Position numbers and translations under genes: made by a program. The notes under the pieces are model-generated. The model did no database searches, had not been told where the DNA came from, and worked only from the letters and a program-made list of their open reading frames with translations. Shown in pieces: positions 35,605-44,203 of a stretch of DNA of 64,000 bases (position 1 is its first letter; the number at the start of each line of letters is the position of its first letter). The DNA comes from Myxococcus qinghaiensis (lineage in GTDB: Bacteria > Myxococcota > Myxococcia > Myxococcales > Myxococcaceae): positions 1-64,000 of the forward strand of contig NZ_JAKCFA010000015.1 of assembly GCF_024198215.1 (NCBI RefSeq). The letters are read 5' to 3'.

Positions 35605-36489
35605 ATGCCCGTCCGTATCGGAAAAATCGAGCTCATCGGGCTCACGCAGATCTACACCGAGGACGCGCGCAACCTCGTGCAGCAGCGCGTGCCCGGTCAA
35701 TCCGGCAGCGTCTTCCAGGACCTGGGCCGCGAGCCCGTCACCGTCGTCATGGAAGGCCTGCTGCTCGGCGACGACCCGCAGGCCGCATTGGAGGAGCTGC
35801 GACAGGCGCAGATGAAGGCGACGCCGATGTCGTTCGCCTCGGACGCCATCGCCGGCGCGGACCTCACCGACGTGCTCATCGCGGACTTCCAGGTCCGTCA
35901 GCTCGCCGGCCACCAGAACCGCTTCAGCTTCTTCCTGCGCGTCAAGGAGTACGTCGAGCCCCCCGCCACCCAGGACGCGGGCGTCGGCGCGGTGAACGAC
36001 GCGGTGGCGGACGATGCGCAGTCCTGGGCCAAGGGCTCCACGGACGCCGCGGGCGTGCTCCAGAACCCCGAGTCGCTGATGGACGCCGTCGGCGAGAACC
36101 CGGACCTGCTCAGCCACCTGTCGCCAGATGAGCTGGGCTCGGTGGTCAACGGCACCAAGGGCTCGCTGTCGGGCAAGAGCTTCGGGAGCCTGATGGGCGC
36201 GCTCGGCAAGGTGAACCCCGGCGCCATCATCGGCTTCGTGCAGTCGCTCAGTCAGGCCGGCAGCCTGGGCGAGTTCATCGAGAAGCTCGCCACCGAGGGC
36301 ATCAACATCCTGGAGCAGATGACGGGCCTGGACCTGGGCGCCGCGCTCGACATCGTCAAGGGCATCGCTGGCGCCGGAGACTTCCTCGCGAAGCTCCAGG
36401 CCGTGGGCAAGGAGGCCGGCGCCCTGGGCTCGGCCATCGGAAGTTTCGATCCGCTCGGGCCCTTCAAGGACTTGGAGAACCTTCCGTGA
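35605..36489 (+). CDS. gpU/DNA-circularisation-N-like baseplate protein with helical C-terminus
   Basis: A 294-residue protein. Residues about 1-115 (QRVPGQSGSVFQDLGREPVT, EELRQAQMKATPMSFASD, VLIADFQVRQLAGHQNRFSF) fit the beta fold shared by P2 gpU, the Mu DNA-circularisation N-domain and LysM-linked baseplate proteins. The C-terminal half is helical and Gly/Ala-rich (GSLMGALGKVNPGAIIGFVQ). No LysM domain is seen. It starts one base after the gpD stop and overlaps the next gene as GTGA. It probably forms a ring round the hub (inference). Confidence 0.7.
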   Translation: MPVRIGKIELIGLTQIYTEDARNLVQQRVPGQSGSVFQDLGREPVTVVMEGLLLGDDPQAALEELRQAQMKATPMSFASDAIAGADLTDVLIADFQVRQLAGHQNRFSFFLRVKEYVEPPATQDAGVGAVNDAVADDAQSWAKGSTDAAGVLQNPESLMDAVGENPDLLSHLSPDELGSVVNGTKGSLSGKSFGSLMGALGKVNPGAIIGFVQSLSQAGSLGEFIEKLATEGINILEQMTGLDLGAALDIVKGIAGAGDFLAKLQAVGKEAGALGSAIGSFDPLGPFKDLENLP

Positions 36490-37040
36490 GCACGACCGCC
36501 GATATCGTCGACAGCATCACCCGACTCGTCATCGCCGTGGACAACCTGCTCAAGACGGACACGGTGAACGCCATCGTCAGCCTGGTGCGCAGGTTCGGCA
36601 TCGGCGCCCCCGTGAAGGTGGGCGTGGACGCGCTGGGCAGCGCGCTGGAGCTCATCATCGGGTGGATCGCCAAGCTGGAGCAGGTCGCGGCCATCCCCGA
36701 CCTGCTGGAGCAACTGACTCCCGCGCTGGATGGCCTGAAGGCCATTGGCGACAAGTCCGAGCAGGAGATGCGCGACATGGGCATGGAGGCGCTCGCCCCG
36801 CTCGCCGGCGCGGCCCACGCGGCGCACCTGGTCCTCGAGAAGCTGCGCGCCGGCGCCGTCGTCATCCTCCAGGGCTATCTGCCCAAGCAGTCCCTCGCGT
36901 CCCTTCGCGAGTCCGTCATCGCCGTCAAGGCGACGCTCAAGGCGCTCGGTGAGGCGCTGCTCGCCGCGCCGCCGGCCACGACGCCCGCCCCCTCGCTGGG
37001 CGCTGGAACGATGCCGCTGCTCGCGGGAGGCCTGACGTGA
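36486..37040 (+). CDS. helical tail protein of unknown function
   Basis: A 184-residue, predominantly helical protein (MSTTADIVDSITRLVIAVDN, ALELIIGWIAKLEQVAAIPD, LVLEKLRAGAVVILQGYLPK). The start is GTG at 36486, overlapping the upstream stop by 4 bases, and it overlaps the spike gene downstream the same way. It has no signal peptide. Its helical nature and place between the gpU-like and spike genes would suit a very short tape-measure or an inner-tube plug, but I recognise no family. Confidence 0.6.
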   Translation: MSTTADIVDSITRLVIAVDNLLKTDTVNAIVSLVRRFGIGAPVKVGVDALGSALELIIGWIAKLEQVAAIPDLLEQLTPALDGLKAIGDKSEQEMRDMGMEALAPLAGAAHAAHLVLEKLRAGAVVILQGYLPKQSLASLRESVIAVKATLKALGEALLAAPPATTPAPSLGAGTMPLLAGGLT

Positions 37041-37669
37041 GCGACCTGGTCACCATCATCCGCTCCATCATCCGGGACGAGCTGGCCTCGCTGCGCCTGG
37101 GCGACCTGGGCGTGGTGACGAGCGCCTTCCCGCACGCGGACGGCGACGCGAACAACCACGAGTGCCACGTGAAGCTGCGCGAGAGCGGCCTGGAGCTGCG
37201 CCGCGTCCCCATCGCCACGCCGCACATCGGCATGGTGAGCGCGCCGCACGCCGGAGACCTCGTCGTCATCACATATCTGAATGGCGACCCCAACCGCCCG
37301 GTCATCACCGGACGCCTGTACTCGGACAAGCTCAACCCGCCCATCCACGAGGCGGACGAGTGGCGCGTCGTCTCGCCTCCGAATGGCAAGACGTCCATCG
37401 CCATCGACCAGGAGCAGTCGGTGGTCATCACCGCCGGCGAGACGGTGGTGACGGTGAAGCAGGACGACGTCATCACCATCAAGGGCAAGACGGACCTGAC
37501 GCTGGAGGTGGAAGGCAACGTGCAGCTCAAGTGCACGGACTGCACGGTGGACGCGTCCGGGAAGATCGACCTGGGCAAGGGAGGCAGTGGCGTCATCACC
37601 GAGATGAGCCACAAGTGCTACTTCACCGGCGCTCCGCTCAAGGGCTCCAAGGACGTGAAGGCCAAGTAA
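37037..37669 (+). CDS. baseplate spike protein, gpV/gp45-like
   Basis: A 210-residue protein. The N-terminal OB-fold reads GDLGVVTSAFPHADGDANNH, then VPIATPHIGMVSAPHAGDLV and VITYLNGDPNRPVITGRLYS, the hallmark of gpV/VgrG gp5 domains. It is followed by a beta-helix-like spike (IDQEQSVVITAGETVVTVKQ, TDLTLEVEGNVQLKCTDCTV) with a period near 8 residues. No PAAR tip protein or HxH iron-site end is obvious. It would form the trimeric puncturing needle. The GTG start overlaps the previous stop. Confidence 0.88.
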   Translation: MSDLVTIIRSIIRDELASLRLGDLGVVTSAFPHADGDANNHECHVKLRESGLELRRVPIATPHIGMVSAPHAGDLVVITYLNGDPNRPVITGRLYSDKLNPPIHEADEWRVVSPPNGKTSIAIDQEQSVVITAGETVVTVKQDDVITIKGKTDLTLEVEGNVQLKCTDCTVDASGKIDLGKGGSGVITEMSHKCYFTGAPLKGSKDVKAK

Positions 37670-37671
37670 CC

Positions 37672-38322
37672 ATGCCTGCACCGAGCGGAAGCGAAATAGG
37701 CGCCCTGGCGAAGAGCGCGATGCAGTCCGCGAGCCTCCGGGGAGAGAACGCCCCGGACCTGGCCACCGCGCTCGGTGATGCCTGCGGTCAGGCCTTCACG
37801 CTCTTCGCCTCCATGGCCATGGTGACGCCGGGAATCCCCGCCGCCGCGCCACCGCCTCCGGGCGCGGGCAGCACCGCCGGGCCCGGGATGATGCTGCCTC
37901 CGCCCGCCGGGGGCCCCGGGGCGTCGCAGATAGAGCCCATCGCCAAGGGGCTGCTCGCGTCGAACAAGATCAACGGCGAGCAGCGCGACGCGCTGGCGAA
38001 GGCGATTGCGCAGACCGTGGAGCAGGCCCTCATCCTCTTCACCACGCAGGTGATGGTGGCGCCGGGAATCGCCATCGCGGGCTTCGTGACGTCGTCGCCC
38101 GGCAGCCTCATGGGCGCCGCTCCCGCCAAGCCCATGCTCCAGCCGATTGCGTTGGGCTTCCTGATGGCCGGTGGCATCCGGGGCGAGAACGCGCCGGACC
38201 TCGCGGGCGCCATGGCCGAGACGCTGTCCAACGCGCTCACGCAGATGATGACGCGCCTCAAGGTGTCCCCGGGCATTCCCAGCTCGCCCGGGGCGACGGC
38301 GGGCCCGGGGAGGTTGCTCTGA
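37672..38322 (+). CDS. triple-repeat protein downstream of the spike
   Basis: A 216-residue protein made of three copies of a module of about 45 residues. Each has a helix with (K/G)ENAPDLA or an equivalent, a second helix ending in LF or MM, then V(T/A/S)PGI: LRGENAPDLATALGDACGQA with MVTPGIPA, INGEQRDALAKAIAQTVEQA with MVAPGIAI, and IRGENAPDLAGAMAETLSNA with KVSPGIPS. Gly/Pro-rich linkers join them. I recognise no family. A triplicated module beside a trimeric spike suggests an adaptor or tip plug (inference). It starts 2 bases after the spike stop. Confidence 0.7.
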   Translation: MPAPSGSEIGALAKSAMQSASLRGENAPDLATALGDACGQAFTLFASMAMVTPGIPAAAPPPPGAGSTAGPGMMLPPPAGGPGASQIEPIAKGLLASNKINGEQRDALAKAIAQTVEQALILFTTQVMVAPGIAIAGFVTSSPGSLMGAAPAKPMLQPIALGFLMAGGIRGENAPDLAGAMAETLSNALTQMMTRLKVSPGIPSSPGATAGPGRLL

Positions 38323-38732
38323 TGGCGGACGAGCTCAAGACGGACCTGCGCCTGAAGTTCAGCGAATCAGGCGGAGTGGACCTGGACTGGTCCACCGACA
38401 CCGGCGCGACGACGGTGAGCGGCAAGGACAACCTCATCCAGGCCCTGACGATGCGGCTCATCGTCTACCGGGGACACCTGGAGCAGCTGGGCCACCAGCG
38501 CTACGGCAGCCGCGTGGCGGACCTCATCGGCGAGCCGATGGACCGCGCCAATCTGGATCTGCTGCGCCGCTACGTGCGGCAGGCCATCAAGGAAGACCCT
38601 CGCGTGGACGAGGTGACGCAGCTGAGCGTCACGGCCCGGCCGGATGTGCCGGGCGCGGTGGATGTGCGAGCCCGCATCAAGGCCATCACCGGTGAAGCGG
38701 TGGAGTTGGGACTGGCGCTCGACCTGGGTTGA
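38322..38732 (+). CDS. baseplate wedge protein, GPW/gp25 family
   Basis: A 136-residue protein with the gp25 pattern: DLRLKFSESGGVDLDWSTDT near the start, the helix NLIQALTMRLIVYRGHLE, the signature GHQRYGSRVADLIGEPMDRA (YGS-L-DLIG), and a final beta-pair domain (VRARIKAITGEAVELGLALD). It nucleates sheath assembly on the baseplate. The ATG at 38322 overlaps the previous stop (TGATG). Confidence 0.93.
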   Translation: MADELKTDLRLKFSESGGVDLDWSTDTGATTVSGKDNLIQALTMRLIVYRGHLEQLGHQRYGSRVADLIGEPMDRANLDLLRRYVRQAIKEDPRVDEVTQLSVTARPDVPGAVDVRARIKAITGEAVELGLALDLG

Positions 38733-38780
38733 GCGCGGCGGCGTGGGCAACGGGTACGGACACGACTTCGGGAGAGCGTG

Positions 38781-39266
38781 ATGAACGGCAAGGAAAAGCA
38801 GGGCATGAACGGAGTGCTGACCCTCGAGCTGCTCAACCTGGATGGCTCGCTGATGGAGCGCCGTCGGGTCCCCAACCTCATCACCACCGCGGGCAAGCGG
38901 TTGGTGGCCGAGCTGCTGATGGGTCGGGTCAACGGGCTGCCCGTCAACTGGTCCATCGTCGTGGGCACGGGCACCGCGGCGCCGTCCACGGATGACATCG
39001 CGCTGCAGGACCTGGCGGCCGAGGCCGTGGACCCGGCGCCCAGGGTGGAGGTCATCGACCAGGGCGACAACCCCAGCCTGGTGCGCGCCAAGGTGGCGGC
39101 CACCCTGCCCGCCCTCACCGATGCCACGGTGCAGCCGCTCACCGAGGCCGGCATCCAGGTCACCCTGGGGGAGAACACGAAGATCCTCTTCAACCGGGTC
39201 CGCTTCGAGGAGGTCAATCGCGGCTCCAACATGATCATGAACATGACGTGGGAGATCTCCTTTTGA
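38781..39266 (+). CDS. conserved tail-locus protein of unknown function
   Basis: A 161-residue protein (GVLTLELLNLDGSLMERRRV, GKRLVAELLMGRVNG, ILFNRVRFEEVN). The middle, VGTGTAAPSTDDIALQDLAA, resembles small tail-associated proteins that accompany gp25 and gpJ. It is probably beta-rich and cytoplasmic until assembly. A GTG at 38778 is also possible; the ATG at 38781 is preceded by GGGAGA. It ends overlapping the gpJ gene. Confidence 0.6.
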   Translation: MNGKEKQGMNGVLTLELLNLDGSLMERRRVPNLITTAGKRLVAELLMGRVNGLPVNWSIVVGTGTAAPSTDDIALQDLAAEAVDPAPRVEVIDQGDNPSLVRAKVAATLPALTDATVQPLTEAGIQVTLGENTKILFNRVRFEEVNRGSNMIMNMTWEISF

Positions 39267-40828
39267 GCCTCATCCCTCCCGAGACAACCACCTTCAGCGC
39301 CATCGTCGAACGGCTGCTGGAGAACATGGGGCCGGGAACGGACCCCAACGCCGGCGGCATGGCGCGAACCCTGGCCGAAGCCTATGCACGGGAGATGGCG
39401 ACCTTCTACGCCATGATGGAGCTGGCCCACCGCTCCGGCTACCTCGACACGGCGGAAGGCGCCGCGCTGGACAACGTCGTCGCCGTGCTGGGCCTGAAGC
39501 GCGCACGCGCCGGACGCCTCACCGGAGAGGTGGAGCTCAGCCGCGCCGCTCCCGCGCCGGAGGACATCGGCATTCCCGCGGGACGTCAGTTGACGGGCCT
39601 GGCGGCGGACGGCAAGCCCCTCCCCCTCTTCGAGACGCTCGAGGACGCCACCCTGCGCAAGGGCGACACGCGGGTCCTCATCCCCGTGCAGGAGATCCAG
39701 GACGACTCGGGCTCCGCCGCCGGGTCGCCTCCCGTCGTCAATCCCTTCCGGCTGACGCTGATGCCCAGGCCCATCCTGGGCATCGAGGCCGTCACCAACC
39801 CCGCGCCCCTGCAGCGCGGCTCGGACGACGAGACGGACGAGAACCTGCGCGCTCGCGCACGCACCGCGCTGCGAGATGGTGAGAAGGGCACGGTGGAGTC
39901 CATCGCCGCCGCTGTGCGCCAGCAGGGCGTGCAGCAAGTCACGGTGCGTGAGCCCGCGGACGCGCCTCCCGGCGTCGTCGATGTCCTCGTCGGTGACACC
40001 GACTTCGAAGAGGACGTCGAGGGCGTGGCCCGCGTCGAGGCCGCCATCAAGAAGACGAAGGCCGCCGGCATCCACGTCCGCATCCGCTACGCGAAGACCA
40101 TCTTCTTCCAGTTGGACTTCCAGGTGGAGCCCACCGACGCGGAGATGGACGAGGTGACGTTCGACCGGCTCCGCCGCGAGCTCCAGCAGACGCTCTCGCT
40201 CTACCTGCGTGAGCTGCCCGTGGGCGCGTCGGTGAGTCGCCGCAAGCTGGAGGCCCTCCTCTTCGGCAACCCCGCGGTGCGCCGCGTGAGTGAGCTGCAG
40301 GCGAACACGTTTGTCTGGGGCACCGACTCCGAGACCTCCCTCCAGAAGGTCCTCGTGCTCGAGTCGGGGAGCCGCCTGTACGGCGCCAACCGCGACTGGA
40401 AGATGGAGCCCCTGGAGGCCGCGCGCATCGACCTGGATCTGAAGCCGCCGCGCATCACCCGCCTGCGCGCGCCGACGTGGCGGCTGAGCCTGGTCGTCTC
40501 GCTGTCCAGTGGCGAGGCTCGCACGCCGGAGCAGGTGCGCGAGGCCCTGCGAGGCGCGCTGGACGTGTACGCGGCGCGGCTCTCCGAGGACGCGCAGATG
40601 GGTCGCGAGGCGAAGCTCACCTTCGACTCCTTGCAGCAGAGCCTGAGGTCCCAGGCGCGCATCGAGGCGCTGCTGGGCTGCGACGTCACCCTGGAGACCG
40701 GCCTCACCGTGTCCCTGGTCGTGGCGCAGACGCCCGTCAACACCTTGCCCGCTCAAGTCACCCAGCTCGCGGTGCGGGCCGACGTCCGGCTGCTGTTCAG
40801 CGGGGCAGAGCTGGTGGGTGTCGGATGA
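39263..40828 (+). CDS. baseplate protein J-like
   Basis: A 521-residue baseplate wedge protein. The N-terminal helical part is SAIVERLLENMGPG, then GYLDTAEGAALDNVVAVLGL and KRARAGRLTGEVELS. The gpJ core follows: PILGIEAVTNPAPLQRGSDD and the DENLRARARTAL motif seen in gpJ/gp47 proteins, then GTVESIAAAVRQQGVQQVTV and VVDVLVG. The long C-terminal half has further beta-rich repeats. The likely start is TTG at 39263 (TTGA overlap with the previous stop, GGGAGAT upstream); a GTG at 39248 is in frame but overlaps more. Confidence 0.9.
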   Translation: MSLIPPETTTFSAIVERLLENMGPGTDPNAGGMARTLAEAYAREMATFYAMMELAHRSGYLDTAEGAALDNVVAVLGLKRARAGRLTGEVELSRAAPAPEDIGIPAGRQLTGLAADGKPLPLFETLEDATLRKGDTRVLIPVQEIQDDSGSAAGSPPVVNPFRLTLMPRPILGIEAVTNPAPLQRGSDDETDENLRARARTALRDGEKGTVESIAAAVRQQGVQQVTVREPADAPPGVVDVLVGDTDFEEDVEGVARVEAAIKKTKAAGIHVRIRYAKTIFFQLDFQVEPTDAEMDEVTFDRLRRELQQTLSLYLRELPVGASVSRRKLEALLFGNPAVRRVSELQANTFVWGTDSETSLQKVLVLESGSRLYGANRDWKMEPLEAARIDLDLKPPRITRLRAPTWRLSLVVSLSSGEARTPEQVREALRGALDVYAARLSEDAQMGREAKLTFDSLQQSLRSQARIEALLGCDVTLETGLTVSLVVAQTPVNTLPAQVTQLAVRADVRLLFSGAELVGVG

Positions 40829-42219
40829 GCGCGGACCAACGCAGCCGTCGCATGGTGGGCTACCTCCCGCCCGTTCTGCAGTCTGGAACGAAGATCAACC
40901 TCTTCTTCTCCACGCTCGCCCGCGAGCTGGAGCAGATGGAGGGAGGCCTGACGCGGCTGATGCGTTCGCGCTGGCATGCGCTCGCGCGGGGCTTCCCCGT
41001 CGGGGACTCACTGGAGGCCAAGGAGGGCTCGGAGCTGGGGCGGCTCGCCGCGCTCTACGGCTTGCTGCCTCGCCAGGGAGAGTCCTCCGAATACCTCCGT
41101 CAGCGAGTCGCCACGGTGGTGGAGCTGCACCGCACCGGCATGGCCTCCGCGCCCGCGCTGCTCCGGCTGGTGTCCCTGGTCTACATGGCACGGCAGCCTC
41201 CGGAGATCTTCTGGGAGGGAGACCTGGCGGTCGGCCTCTTCTCCGTGCCGCGCATGGACGGCACCTGGCGGACCATCCGCGTCGAGCTGGAGGACAACCC
41301 GGCAACGCCGTCGAGCGCGAGCTTCCGCAACGTGAGCGGTGGCCAGCGGGTGCTCGCCGCCAATGGAGGGCTGAAGGTCGCATCGCCGGCCATCTCCCTC
41401 AAGGCGACGGAGCGGGAGATCGCCGTGCCCATCCTCCGCCACGAGCAGGCCGGGCTCGACCTCATCTTCCTGGGCAGGGTGCCCCTCGGCTCCACGCTGC
41501 TCCTGCGGCATGAGCGACCGGCCTTCATCGACGGGAGCCCCGTGGCGAATCCCGTCATCCGGGCCCACCCCACCCGCTTCTCCAGCCTGGAGGACCCGGG
41601 CGTCCTCACCCGCTTCGACACCCCCGACGCCCGCTTCTCCGTGTTCGAGAACAACCAGCGCGTCCCGGACCTGGTGCTGGGCGAGAACCACTGGCGCTAC
41701 GACACGTTGGACCGGAACCAGGTCGCCTCCTATCTGACCAGCTGGTCCACCGAGGAGCGCGATGCCGCCATGGCACACGCCCTGCCTCAACGGAACACGC
41801 CGCGCGCGGACCTGCGCCTGGACTGGACGGAGATAACGCCCGCGACCTGCACGCTGCGCATCCCCATCGACCATGTTCCACCGCATCTCCAGGTCCCCAA
41901 CGAGGACCAGGTGGTGCCCGGGCTGCCCGGACTCGTGAAGGAGCTCGCGGCGGCACTGGAGTACGGCCGCTGCGCCGGAGTGCGCACGCGCATCGAGTTC
42001 ACGCTCCCCCTGCCGTCCGAGACGCTCGTCCTGAGCGAGGGGCCCCTCCGGATGGAGGTCACCACGTCCTTCGCCGAGACGTTGGAGTCGAAGGATGCGC
42101 TCACCTCGTTCGGTTCCAGCATCGAGCTTCACGAACAGTTCCCCGAACCCCAGGAGAAGCTCGCCTGGGACGGCGTCTTCTCCGCGACCCGCTTCGATAC
42201 CTCGAGGTTCCAGTCATGA
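40825..42219 (+). CDS. tail protein, gpI-like N-terminus with long C-terminal extension
   Basis: A 464-residue protein placed exactly where gpI/gp48 lies, after gpJ. The N-terminal 130 residues (MVGYLPPVLQSGTKINLFFS, EGSELGRLAALYGLLPRQGE, RVATVVELHRTGMASAPALL) fit the P2_I wedge domain, including the LP.VL start. The extra 330 residues are beta-rich and end in a DTSRFQS tail; they may bind the fibre. It overlaps both neighbours by ATGA. Confidence 0.8.
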   Translation: MSADQRSRRMVGYLPPVLQSGTKINLFFSTLARELEQMEGGLTRLMRSRWHALARGFPVGDSLEAKEGSELGRLAALYGLLPRQGESSEYLRQRVATVVELHRTGMASAPALLRLVSLVYMARQPPEIFWEGDLAVGLFSVPRMDGTWRTIRVELEDNPATPSSASFRNVSGGQRVLAANGGLKVASPAISLKATEREIAVPILRHEQAGLDLIFLGRVPLGSTLLLRHERPAFIDGSPVANPVIRAHPTRFSSLEDPGVLTRFDTPDARFSVFENNQRVPDLVLGENHWRYDTLDRNQVASYLTSWSTEERDAAMAHALPQRNTPRADLRLDWTEITPATCTLRIPIDHVPPHLQVPNEDQVVPGLPGLVKELAAALEYGRCAGVRTRIEFTLPLPSETLVLSEGPLRMEVTTSFAETLESKDALTSFGSSIELHEQFPEPQEKLAWDGVFSATRFDTSRFQS

Positions 42220-43967
42220 GTGAGCCCTTCTACCCCGCGAAGTCCGGTGACCCCATCCTGGCGGACACCTGGAACAACATGCAGATCAAGACGCGCGACG
42301 AGATTCGCGCGCACACCCACCGCGGCGCCGACGACGGCCGGCAACTGGATGGCGACAGCATCTCCGCTACCTCCTGGCTGAAGGTGAGCCGGGTGGACGC
42401 GGCGGTATCGCTGTCCGTGGGGGGCGTGGACCTGGCCAGCAAGCTGAGCACCCTGGACACCCAGAAGCTGGCCCTCGCCGGTGGCAGCCTCACGGGCCCC
42501 CTGTCGGTGAATGCCAACGTCGGCATCGGAGTGGCGGCGGGGACCAAGCGGCTGCTCGTGGTGGCGCCGGGGAGCGGCAACCAGAACGCGCCCCTGGAGC
42601 TGCGCAGCGGTGGTGACACGGGCTGGGGCATTGGCGCCGTCATCCGGACCACCGGCGGCACGGAGGGCGCGGGGCTGGTGCTGAGGAGCCGCGCCAAGAG
42701 CTGGCAGCTCCGCGGTGAGCAGGGCGCCACCGCCACCGGCCTTCAAATCACCGAGGACGGAGGCGACGCGGACACGGGCTCGGGCCTGGGCACGCCGCGC
42801 ATCCACATCAAGTCCGGCGGCAGCGTGGGCCTCAACACGACGGACCCGCAGGGCGCGCTGGACATCCGCCTCACGGGGGCCGCCGCCGGGTTCGACAGGT
42901 TCGTGGTGAACACGACGACGGACTGGGGCAGCGGCGCGGCGCAGGTGACCATCGGCGCCGGCGGTGGCACGGGCCTGATGATCAACAACCCCCACGTCAT
43001 CTGGCACAAGACGGAGAACCGCGCGTCCATCCGCTACGGCTTGAGCGGCGGCGTCGCCACGGGCCTGTTCTGGGACGTGGGCGCCCGCGTGGGCAATGCG
43101 TTCTCCTTCAGCGTGAACGGCACCCAGACGATGTGGATGGGCGCGGACGGCAGCGTCGGCATCGGCACCGTGACGCCGGGCGCGCGGCTGGACATCCAGG
43201 GCGGCGGCCTGCGCGTCAGCGGCGCCATCATGCCCTCCATCGGCAACGCTCCGGGCAATGGCATCCAGTTCCCCGAGGACGCGTGGGGCGGCACGGGTGA
43301 CGCGGCCTTCATCCGCTACTACCGCGTGCCCAACCCGCTGCCGGGTGAGGAGGAGAACGGCCGGCTGGTCATCGCCTGCACGAACGAGCCGGGCGACTCC
43401 ATCATCTTCAACCAGGCCGGCGCGGAGCGGATGACGCTCGTCAATGGCTTCGTCGGCGTCGGGACGCCCCGTCCGTCCACGCCGCTGCACATCCTCCAGC
43501 AGGCGTCCAACTCGGGTCTGCGCATCCAGGAGAACACCTCCGGCCGCTTCATGGACATCTGCTTCGAGGGCCAGGGCACGTTCCACCTGTTCCACAGCAA
43601 CGGCAACGGCCAGTGGATGCAGCAGGACGGAATCTGGCGTGGCCCGTCCGACGCGTCGCTCAAGGACAACATCACGTCCCTCCAGGACATCCTCCCGCGC
43701 GTGCTGGCGCTGCGGCCGGTGAGCTTCAACTGGAAGAACACCGGTGACCTCAACCTGGGCCTGGTGGCGCAGGAGGTGGAGACGGTGTTCCCGGAGCTGG
43801 TCAGCGAGCTGAAGCTGGAGTCCGCGGGCGGCAAGGTCATCAAGGGGCTGGCCCACCAGGCCTTCAGCGTGCTCGCCATCGCGGCCCTCAAGGAACTCAA
43901 GCAGCAGTACGACGAACGATTGGCGGCGCTCGAACAGCGTCTCCAGAACCAGGAGCTGAAGTCATGA
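42216..43967 (+). CDS. tail fibre with C-terminal S74 intramolecular chaperone
   Basis: A 583-residue fibre. The N-terminus (AKSGDPILADTWNNMQIKTR, EIRAHTHRGADDG) is the attachment part. The middle is a beta-rich shaft with repeats such as NVGIGVAAGTKRLLV, GSVGLNTTDPQGALDI and GSVGIGTVTPGARLDI (a period of 'VGIGT.TP...L.I'). From residue 478 comes a peptidase S74 chaperone domain: SDASLKDNITSL, LRPVSFNW, LGLVAQEVETVFPELV, and a final coiled coil (AALKELKQQYDERLAALEQR). In the family, trimerised S74 domains cut themselves off before the Ser of SDxxLKD. It determines target binding. Confidence 0.9.
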   Translation: MSEPFYPAKSGDPILADTWNNMQIKTRDEIRAHTHRGADDGRQLDGDSISATSWLKVSRVDAAVSLSVGGVDLASKLSTLDTQKLALAGGSLTGPLSVNANVGIGVAAGTKRLLVVAPGSGNQNAPLELRSGGDTGWGIGAVIRTTGGTEGAGLVLRSRAKSWQLRGEQGATATGLQITEDGGDADTGSGLGTPRIHIKSGGSVGLNTTDPQGALDIRLTGAAAGFDRFVVNTTTDWGSGAAQVTIGAGGGTGLMINNPHVIWHKTENRASIRYGLSGGVATGLFWDVGARVGNAFSFSVNGTQTMWMGADGSVGIGTVTPGARLDIQGGGLRVSGAIMPSIGNAPGNGIQFPEDAWGGTGDAAFIRYYRVPNPLPGEEENGRLVIACTNEPGDSIIFNQAGAERMTLVNGFVGVGTPRPSTPLHILQQASNSGLRIQENTSGRFMDICFEGQGTFHLFHSNGNGQWMQQDGIWRGPSDASLKDNITSLQDILPRVLALRPVSFNWKNTGDLNLGLVAQEVETVFPELVSELKLESAGGKVIKGLAHQAFSVLAIAALKELKQQYDERLAALEQRLQNQELKS

Positions 43968-44176
43968 TGGATGCGATTGAAAAGCGCCTCGCGGAACTCC
44001 GGGCCGAGCACGAAGCAGGACAGAAGATGATGGCGGAGCTGGAGGCGAAGCGCTCGAACCTGGTGCAGACGATGCTTCGAATCGAAGGCGCCATGCAGGT
44101 GCTCCAGGAGCTGCTGCCCGCGAAGGCCGAGGGCGGCGCCGCCACCGTGACGGACATCAAGGAAGCCGCTCGCTGA
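43964..44176 (+). CDS. small coiled-coil protein linked to the fibre gene
   Basis: A 70-residue protein, almost one continuous coiled coil (MMDAIEKRLAELRAEHEAGQ, ELEAKRSNLVQTMLRIEGAM). It overlaps the fibre stop by ATGA, so its expression is coupled to the fibre. It may help trimerisation or bind the fibre coiled coil (inference). No family is recognised. Confidence 0.7.
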   Translation: MMDAIEKRLAELRAEHEAGQKMMAELEAKRSNLVQTMLRIEGAMQVLQELLPAKAEGGAATVTDIKEAAR

Positions 44177-44203
44177 TTCCTCGCACGACGTCAGGACTTC
44201 CCC

